From Athripsodes cinereus (Eukaryota; Arthropoda; Insecta; Trichoptera; Leptoceridae): 64,000 nucleotides of DNA. Below, one piece after another: positions 57,377 to 64,000 of this stretch. The translations under genes and the position numbers were made by a program. Where the stretch lies: assembly GCA_947579605.1 (NCBI GenBank), contig OX388322.1, positions 8,246,001 to 8,310,000 of the forward strand. Direction: 5' to 3'. Position 1 is the stretch's first letter. The number at the start of each line of letters is the position of its first letter. Below the pieces are notes generated by a model. That model was given only the letters and a program-made list of their open reading frames with translations. It was not told where the DNA came from and searched no databases.

Positions 57377-59291
57377 AGGAGTTTACAAGAAGGATGCTTT
57401 CCATGCAAATGGAAGATGGCTAGTATTATTCCTTTGCATAAATCTGGCAGCAAATCGGACGTTCGTAACTACAGACCAATTTTAATTCTATCACCTATTT
57501 CAAAAATATTTGAGGGTATGGTTCGTGAACAAATTACTTTTTTCCTGAAGCCGTATCTTCTTGTAGAGCAGCATGGATTCATGAGTGGAAGATCGACAGT
57601 AACAAATCTGATTTTTTTTCTCAGCTATGGACAATCGTATACAGTTGGATGCCATTTATATCGGCTTTCAAAAGGCATTTGATAAAGTAGAACATCGACT
57701 TTTTTCAACTAAGGTGGATTGACTCATATATTTCTGATAGATTGATGACAGTTAAACTTAACGGTTACTCATCTGGCAGTGTCAGTGTTACATCTGGTGT
57801 CCCTCAGGGGTCTTCTTTGGGTCCTTTACTTTTCACGATATTCATAAACAACATAAAAAAGTGCTTTGACCACTCAGAGCTTCTATTATTTGCGGACGAT
57901 TTAAAAATATACCTACTGTCAAATTCAATTATTGTTTGACTATGAAATGCTTAACGAGGACTTGGAAAGACTACACGAGTACTGTAAAAGAAATAACTTG
58001 CACTTGAATCTGGAGAAGTGTAATCTGATCTCTTTTACCAAAAATAGAAACAAAATTCGATAAATTTACAATATCCATAATCATGATTTAAAAGAAGTAA
58101 ATAAGATTAGAGATTTAGGTGTGGTGTTTGACTCTGAGCTCCACTTTGATGATCACGTGAACAAAATTTTCGAAGAGAGCAATAAAATACTGGGATTTAT
58201 TCTGAGATCTACAAAGTCATTTAGGTTATATGAATCGTATTTGTACTTGTACTTATCGTTGTTTCGCTCCAAGCTGGAGGACTGTTCCTCTGTATGGAAT
58301 CCACATTTTAAAAAATATGTCGATCAAGTTGAGAGAACTCAGTCTAAATTCATTCGTTTGGTTAGGAAGAGATTGCATTATCCTGTATTTATTAAAGATT
58401 TGCCTAAATTGGAATTGTGAAGAGTTTTGCTGGATGCATGCAACCTGAGAAAAATATGCTTGTCCGAATACGATGTGCCTAATATTTTAGATAGGATTAA
58501 CTTTAGAATGCTTCCTTTAACAAGATCTTGTTTTCCGTTCTACATTAAAAAAAAACAAAAACGATTGCAGACTCAAGAAACCCTGTTTATAGAATTTTAA
58601 AGTGCCAATTACGTCAGGTTTGAGGGAAAGGAGAGTTGAGGGTAGAATAAGATGAAATAAATATAAAAAAAATGTATATGTTTGATAAAATGTGAAGTGT
58701 TTGGGATAGTATTAATTTTTAGACTGATTTTTAAATTTTTAAATTTTTGATTTTTCTTTTTTAAGAGTTTTTTTTGTATTGTTATTGCATACATTAGTGA
58801 AGTGTGAATGTGTTTGTGTGAATGAATGTATTAGGTATGTGTGTGAAATTGGGTGAGCAGCGATTTGTAATAGGAATGGGTGATTGGATGTATTGTGAAT
58901 TAATACCTATATTATGTGTAAGATTTTCTATAATTGTTTTGTGTGTTATTGCTGAAGTATGCACTGTTTCGATGTAAGACTATTGGAATGTTTTTGTCGC
59001 TTACATGTTTATATTTATATGTCTTTCATCTGTTGTGTACCATGTAAATGAAGAAACAAATCAGTAATTCGGTGAAAGTACCGGATACTTACCCGGTACA
59101 TTGTGGAAAAAGGTACTGCAAGAAAATATTCTTTAAGAAAACCGAGGAGTTTTGGAATATTTCAAATTCCTATACCATTTTCAAGTCAATATTCGCATTC
59201 GCATTCGCATTCGCGAATGTCGGCATGAAATATTCGCATTCGCATTCGCGAATATCCAAAATCAGACATTCGTTACATCACTAATACCTAC

Positions 59292-61025
59292 ATATATAAA
59301 TCTGCTGCACTACTTAATCATAATATTTTTCAGTAACTTATTATTTTCTGACAATAAATAATGATAATGACTAATAAGATGTGTATTTTTACGAAGCGAC
59401 CATACTATATTAATTTTATCGGCCATTCTAAACGTTCAACGAATTCTTTTTCACGCACCATCATGTGTTACATATAAAACATTAATACGATAATGTAATG
59501 GCAAGATTTTTCTTATAAAATGATCTGTCAGATAGTTACTATCTAACCGCGTCATATAACTTAATACATAACTAGTTGAAATAACGTATTTAACATTCAT
59601 TTCTTCTACCTAAAAAATGACCGTTTATGTTTATTATATGTTTCTTATTTACTGGTTACAACATTTATAGAAGATCTATAAATAGAAAATAGACTAAAGC
59701 ATGAGGATGCAAAAAGATTGCTGCTGACAGAAAGAGCCGGTCAGAATTGGTTCAAGACCCACGGGTGGGGGGGGCACCCACCGCCGCTTATAGGCTCCGT
59801 CCACGTGCACGACCTTATGCAGCAAGGGCTCTATAAGAAGAAGAATAGATAGCTCATAATATGTGTACCCAAGATTTTTTGTAGGGGGAGGAGCAACTCT
59901 GTTATTGAAAAAAAATATATTACTACTATTAAATATTTGTGCATTTTTATCATTTTTGTATAGAAATATCAAACGTTTCACGTTCTCCTTGTTATTTTTC
60001 AACAATTTTAGAGGCACACCATATTATTTAGTTTGACTTCTGGAGGCAGCTTCCCACGTCGATACCAATATTCCATCCTTATATACTAATTTTGCATACT
60101 TTTCTATATAGGTACTTACTATTGTCAAGATTCTGGGGGTGGGGGCGGTTGCCTTTTTCTGCACCTTCCTGGGTACGCCAGGGAGTTCATGACTTATTAT
60201 GTAGGGTAGGTAGGCACCTATTTCATTTAAATAATTTGTTGAAAACACATTTAAGCATGTTATGGTAAACGATAAAGTATGTGAGGTCAAATAGTTTGTA
60301 GTAAGTGTTCATTGCAGGTAGGTACCTATATATGTTTACAACGATTATTGTTGTTATTGATTTGTTTCATCCGTTATCATACTTCAAATGTATGTATGTC
60401 GGATGATTTATTCGGCACCCTTCAATGGAGCATCCATTTCAAGGGCGCGGATATATGTCTAATATACAAAATTGTATAATATGTACAATGAAAACAATAT
60501 GATGTTAAACAACACCAATTATTTATATGTCGGAGCGAAATCACTCTCTATGTAGAATATAAACCTAAAAGACGAACAACTTTGTGAGCCGTAGTTTAGT
60601 GACCCCAGTCCAAACCGCGTACACACAACACAAATTAATTTGTCTTTAGAGATCAATTATTTACTTGTTACTAGGCAATGCTCTAAAATATTCATAATAT
60701 AAACAATGAAAAACCGACTAATATAAATCCTCATTCTAACTTCAATGAGCAAGAAGATATTTTGTACTATTGTAAGTTTTTTTTATGAATGACGTATTTT
60801 CTAGAATGGTCAACTCATTCTAGAATCGTCACACAACAGCTCAATCTTGTTTATTGTACCTACAGATAAATAATAAAAAAACGGCAATTCGCCTTCACAA
60901 AGAAACACGCCGGCTGCATTTTTTTGTACGTCACGTTTGTGTAACGTCTAGGTGGGTTACCTAACTAAGTATGTTTATACTTACTAAATTTTTATGTATT
61001 AACAAAAGATGTCAAACGTGTCTAT
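59292..61025. other. Unannotated sequence with a GC-rich patch
   Basis: At 59715-59830 a G+C-rich stretch (a frame containing ERAGQNWFKTHGWGG and HVHDLMQQGLYKKK) runs into an AAGAAGAAGAA tail, possibly another LINE scrap. A second G-rich stretch lies at 60130-60185. Nothing assignable. Confidence 0.3.
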
Positions 61026-61619
61026 TAGTGATGTAAATACCGTTTTTTTACAAACCGAGTACTGAAATTTACAATCCAAACAAAATACCAGTTATTGTAT
61101 AACGGAATAATTACCGGTACCAAATGATGCGGACCTTTCCTATTTTAGGTCTCAGATTTCAAAATATGGTGATTTCACTTGCACTCTAGATTTCTACTCC
61201 CCCCCCTTCTTCGCAAATTTTAAAAAACCTATAGAAAATTGAAATTGCCTCGACCTCCTCGGTTTTATTAAAGAATATTTCCTCCGATTCTCGAATTTGG
61301 TTTTCTTGAGGATTTCAAGTGTACTCAAAATTTCTATACATATATATAGTAATTTTTCGGATACTTATCGGCCATAAACTGGTTACCAACGGACGATATC
61401 ACTATTACCGAACCGGTATACCGTCATAAAAAATAGCGTGTATTCAGTAACACAAAGGTAACGGAATTCTTCTTCTTCTTCAAGTGCCTTGTCGGGTCCC
61501 CCCAACGTTGGCGATCACCTCGGCGAACTTGTCCCTGTCCTGCGCTGCTCGGAACAGCTCTTCCACACTTCGGATGCCGGTCCACTCCCTTATGTTATGT
61601 AACGGAATTAACACCACTA
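61026..61619. mobile_element. hAT-like element with TAGTG/CACTA ends
   Basis: The left end TAGTGATGTAAATACCG and the right end GTAACGGAATTAACACCACTA share the TAGTG...CACTA and GTAA..CCGTTAC words with the composite elements. Interior has paired CCGGTA/TACCGG words. An 8-bp TSD is not visible (GTGTCTAT versus ATATGTAG), so one end may be eroded. A LINE fragment (61469-61598) is inserted near its right end. Confidence 0.5.
61469..61598 (-). pseudogene. LINE pol C-terminal fragment with 11-bp TSD
   Basis: The reverse complement reads REWTGIRSVEELFRAAQDRD, then KFAEVIANVGGTRQGT and a stop, followed by a (GAA)n tail. The Trp-Thr-Gly...Ala-x-Asp-Arg-x-x-(W/F) pattern is a common LINE polyprotein ending. 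GTAACGGAATT at 61458-61468 and 61599-61609 is an 11-bp TSD. Confidence 0.7.
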
Positions 61620-61643
61620 ATATGTAGTAAATTCTATGATAAT

Positions 61644-62161
61644 CAGTTTGACCAGATTTGGTAGTTTCCTACTTTTTTGGTAGTTTTTGAGGCATTTGCA
61701 AATATGTTTAGTAGTTTTTATTTCTTCGGTAGTTTTTGTATTTATTCGGTAATTGGTAGATAAATTATCGGGTACTTGGGAAAAGTATACTTACTGATTT
61801 GAAATAATTGTCGGTACAAATACCGGGTACATTTTGGAAAAAGGTACTGCGAGAAAATATTGTTGAAGAAAACCGAGGAGTTTTTGAAATACTTCAAATT
61901 CCTATACCATTTTGAAAATTCGGCGAGGGGGGGGGGGGTAGAAATTTAAGCGAGTAACTTTTTTCAGTAGTCGGTATGAAAATATCCGAAAAGTAACAAC
62001 AGTCGGTACAAATACCCGGTAAAAAGGTACTGTGATAAAAAAATTGTTTAACAAAACCGAGGAGTTCTTGAAATACTTCAAATTCCTATACAATTTTAAG
62101 AATTTAGTAGTTTTTGATTTCCCCATTTAGTAGTTTTTGAAAATAAAATCTGGTCACACTG
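61644..62161. mobile_element. Non-autonomous hAT-like element (518 bp), 8-bp TSD
   Basis: Perfect 8-bp duplication ATGATAAT (61636-61643 and 62162-62169). Ends are CAGTTTGACCAGATTT and the inverted CAGTGTGACCAGATTT, with TAGTTTTT words repeated near both ends. Inside, a segment of about 90 bp (GGTACTG..GAGAAAATATTG to AAATTCCTATACCATTTT) occurs twice (about 61807-61915 and 62005-62100). The same segment is in the 3' part of the composite elements. No transposase frame. Confidence 0.85.
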
Positions 62162-62169
62162 ATGATAAT

Positions 62170-62946
62170 GATAATGAAGTTTCAATAAAGTTGAGTAGGT
62201 ACCTACAAACAGTCATGCGCTACGCACCTTAGTAAAAATATTATAGGTAGGTACCTAATGGATAAAATATTTAACCGATAGATAACACCAATGTGAATCT
62301 AGCGTTTGTGATGGCATGTTGTAAATAAGATTATAAGTAGATATGTGTAACAAATTGAAAAGGGGCAGAAATCTCACAGAATCGATCTCATATCTTACCT
62401 ACTTTTATTGTGCAAAAAGTCCGATGTTCGAAAGTTCCAGGTTCATAAAATTCAGCGAATATTTTGTTCTTTTTTTCACATTATGTACATATTCATACCT
62501 AAGCGTTCTCAAATGCTTTTTTACCAAAATATTTGAAGTATACTTCGTATTAGCGTATATAACTACGTAATTTAAAAAATCTTTCATATCGGTATCGGTC
62601 CTTTCTTCAGATCAAATAAATCAATAAGGAGATCTCCACTTGAATGTGTAAGATAATTGTGGATCGAAAAGAACCTAAATTATTTATCTTATGGTTTAAA
62701 TTGACCAATTCGTTTTGATAATGAGGGTAGACAACGATCATGTTTGTTTTTTTACAAGCATTCTTCCTGAAAATCTTGAAAACTAGCGGAAATACTGTTG
62801 GCAGCATTGTATGCAAGTAACTCGAAAACATGGATTACATTTTGAATTGTTTACATGTAGTTTTACACGAAATAATGGAATTAATATGTCGTAATATTGT
62901 AGTTAACTGTACGATAATGCTTTAAATATGTTGCATGTGTACTCAC
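62170..62946. other. Unannotated AT-rich sequence, probably first intron
   Basis: If the exon at 62947-62980 is real this is the beginning of its minus-strand intron. No other feature recognised. Confidence 0.3.
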
Positions 62947-62980
62947 CTTCTTCAAAAGTTGTTTCGTTATTTTGTTCCAT
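62947..62980 (-). CDS. Candidate first coding exon of an unidentified gene
   Basis: On the minus strand ACAATGG gives a good start context for an ATG at 62980. Eleven codons (MEQNNETTFEE) plus one base follow, ending at the strong donor G|GTGAGTAC (62946 onward). The acidic, Asn/Thr-rich N-terminus is not repeat-like and matches no transposon. The exon would be followed by a long phase-1 intron leading toward lower coordinates. No downstream partner could be proven; one AG inside the MADF-like exon at 18603-18705 (before GATAAATAC) has the compatible phase, but its context is poor. Function unknown. Confidence 0.5.
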
Positions 62981-63620
62981 TGTAGCGTGGATGATTATAG
63001 AGGTACTCGGTTGAGAAGACGAATAATTATTTATTCCAAGTTAAGTTTTTAAATAAACCAGCACACTACGCGAAAAACCAATTAAGTAAATTAAATTCCG
63101 GATGTGTAATTTATAAACTGCACATAGTAAATTATTAAATGAATCGCGACGCAACTAAATAAATCCTCAAATAAACTCACACGTCAAACTAAAAGCATGG
63201 TAAATGATTTTCGGATAATCGGTAAGATTTACCAAATCGTAACAAAATAACTAAATAATTTAATTGAATGAAATAATTAGGAGAAATTAAAACAAAAGAT
63301 AAATGCGGACATAATAGTGTAGATTGTAACTGCACTATCAAAAAACTGAATAAACAGGATTATTGTCAAAACACAACACAGCGACCATGTTTGGCGAAAC
63401 ACATGAAACACGGATGACCGGAATCAGAATATGTCTGGCGAGGGAATGAGAAAGATATACTGTCTAGTGTTGGCTGCGATAAATATCTCCGCTTCAAGAA
63501 GTAGTTGTGCTGCCTTCGGAAGGTTCCACAAATTTCGCAATTTGTTTGTTGCCTCTCTCTCTTTCTAATTCTACGCATGTTTTGATAGTGAAGCAGATGT
63601 ACATAATTTCGCATTATTAT
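62981..63620 (-). promoter_or_regulatory. Candidate 5' UTR/promoter region of the 62980 gene
   Basis: Upstream of the ATG the minus strand has no repeat. It shows a less AT-rich patch at 63365-63600 and an initiator-like TTATTCAGTTTTTTG near 63345. GACGT|GTGAGT near 63180 could be a donor of a non-coding first exon. TSS position is not determined. Confidence 0.25.
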
Positions 63621-64000
63621 GTTGGCAACTAAACTTCACCACATGCTTTTACGGTTTTTTAAATGATAAAATTTAAAAATTGTCAAATGGTAGGTAAAAC
63701 TAATTTAGGGTGAATAATTTAATATATCGATAAGAATGTGAAAATATTGTACAACATAGTATTTTACTATTTTATCTGATTGAAATAAAATTTATTACAT
63801 AAAATAATAAAAAAAACTTCTTACTGCCATCTAACGATTGTTTGTATAAGTTTTATTCAAGTATGTTACCATTACAACATATCAATATTATCTCCACAAT
63901 ATTGCAAAAGATGTCTCAATGGTAATTTAAAAAAGGAAATTAAAATAATTTTATATAGATTTTCTAATTATTTTTTGCTCAGGTATCTCTATATCATGGG
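63621..64000. other. Unannotated AT-rich sequence
   Basis: No feature recognised at the right edge. Confidence 0.3.

Larger units (their letters stand above)
55119..59066 (+). pseudogene. Jockey/CR1-type LINE with endonuclease and RT, inactivated
   Basis: Order of parts: endonuclease start at 55322-55648 (FSQNFRGLKTK, DIIVLTEAWL, GGGVLIAV), which stops at the same IGNA as the short copy; further endonuclease at 55861-56262; linker and RT fingers at 56222-56695; RT at 57416-57682 (KMASIIPLHKSGSKSDVRNY, RPI, HGFMSGRST); RT palm at 57742-57939 (TSGVPQGSSLGPLLFTIFIN, LFADDLKIY); C-terminus at 58121-58420 (HFKKYVDQVERTQSKFIRL). Frameshifts and two insertions separate them, so no complete protein is made. 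The FADD and GVPQGS blocks are intact. No ORF1 is recognised upstream. The clade is given as Jockey/CR1 group because I cannot place it further by eye. Confidence 0.85.
54990..59283. mobile_element. hAT-like composite, long copy (4294 bp), 8-bp TSD
   Basis: Perfect 8-bp duplication ATACCTAC at 54982-54989 and 59284-59291. Same exact terminal inverted repeats and ATTCGC-rich subterminal regions (54995-55110, 59190-59255) as the short copy. It encloses an inactivated Jockey/CR1-type LINE (about 55119-59066), which is itself interrupted by a SINE (56678-56935) and a fragment of another LINE (57071-57376). The 3' hAT part before the terminal repeats (59083-59180) resembles segments of the elements at 61644-62161. 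Confidence 0.9.

Noticed and set aside
57040..57453. Minus-strand frames over the nested LINE fragment
   Set aside because: The plus frame has the C-x-C-x7-H-x3-C knuckle and ends in a natural stop; the minus frames are shadows.
59694..60290. Minus-strand frames with Pro-rich segments
   Set aside because: The prolines come from G-runs on the plus strand; no domain, no splice signals and no consistent start.
61026..61619. Intact hAT element with 8-bp TSD
   Set aside because: The terminal words fit, but the flanking octamers differ, so intact status is not claimed.

Overview
This is AT-rich animal nuclear DNA, most likely from a moth or butterfly. The evidence for Lepidoptera is indirect: RTE-type LINE tails, CR1/Zenon-like LINE 3' ends, tRNA-derived SINEs of a kind I associate with Lepidoptera, and frequent GTAGGTAC-like words. 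There is no operon, no ribosomal RNA, no stand-alone tRNA gene and no CRISPR array. Apart from candidate exons, everything recognisable is transposable-element DNA at different ages. The window is best read as intronic or intergenic DNA of one or more long-intron genes.

Left third (1-24 kb): a TIR element at 27-135; a LINE C-terminus near 600-875; a 5'-truncated RTE LINE with a 13-bp target-site duplication (TSD) at 3362-4615; a PIF/Harbinger-like MITE with TTA TSD (7533-8065); a 1.6-kb hAT-like element with 8-bp TSD and an internal minisatellite (9889-11513); a 0.7-kb TIR element (12460-13148); and scattered copies of one SINE family. A possible gene start lies on the minus strand: a GC-rich block (19180-19500), a short open exon (18997-19125), a 291-bp intron and an MADF-like exon (18603-18705).

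Middle (24-49 kb): LINE 3' fragments, an open exon-like stretch on the plus strand (30954-31178), a full-length SINE with 13-bp TSD (35583-35830), and an RTE copy whose 5' half is inverted, all within one 13-bp TSD (35957-36831). Two tRNA-derived SINEs, a fragment of a hAT-like terminus and several large foldback repeats follow.

Right part (49-64 kb): two copies of a hAT-like element (49016-51079 and 54990-59283), each with its own perfect 8-bp TSD, both carrying the same inactive Jockey/CR1-type LINE inside hAT termini rich in ATTCGC hexamers. The long copy also contains a SINE and a fragment of another LINE. Two further hAT-like elements lie at 61026-61619 and 61644-62161. At the right edge, on the minus strand, an ATG is followed by eleven codons and a consensus donor (62947-62980), which is the best single-copy gene start in the window.

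The elements are related. The (TAG)n-tailed SINE shares its 3' end with an RTE subfamily, and both make 13-bp TSDs, which suggests RTE machinery moves the SINE. The hAT-like elements share internal sequence in spite of different termini, and a LINE has become DNA-transposon cargo. All family assignments were made by eye from motifs; none was checked by database search.
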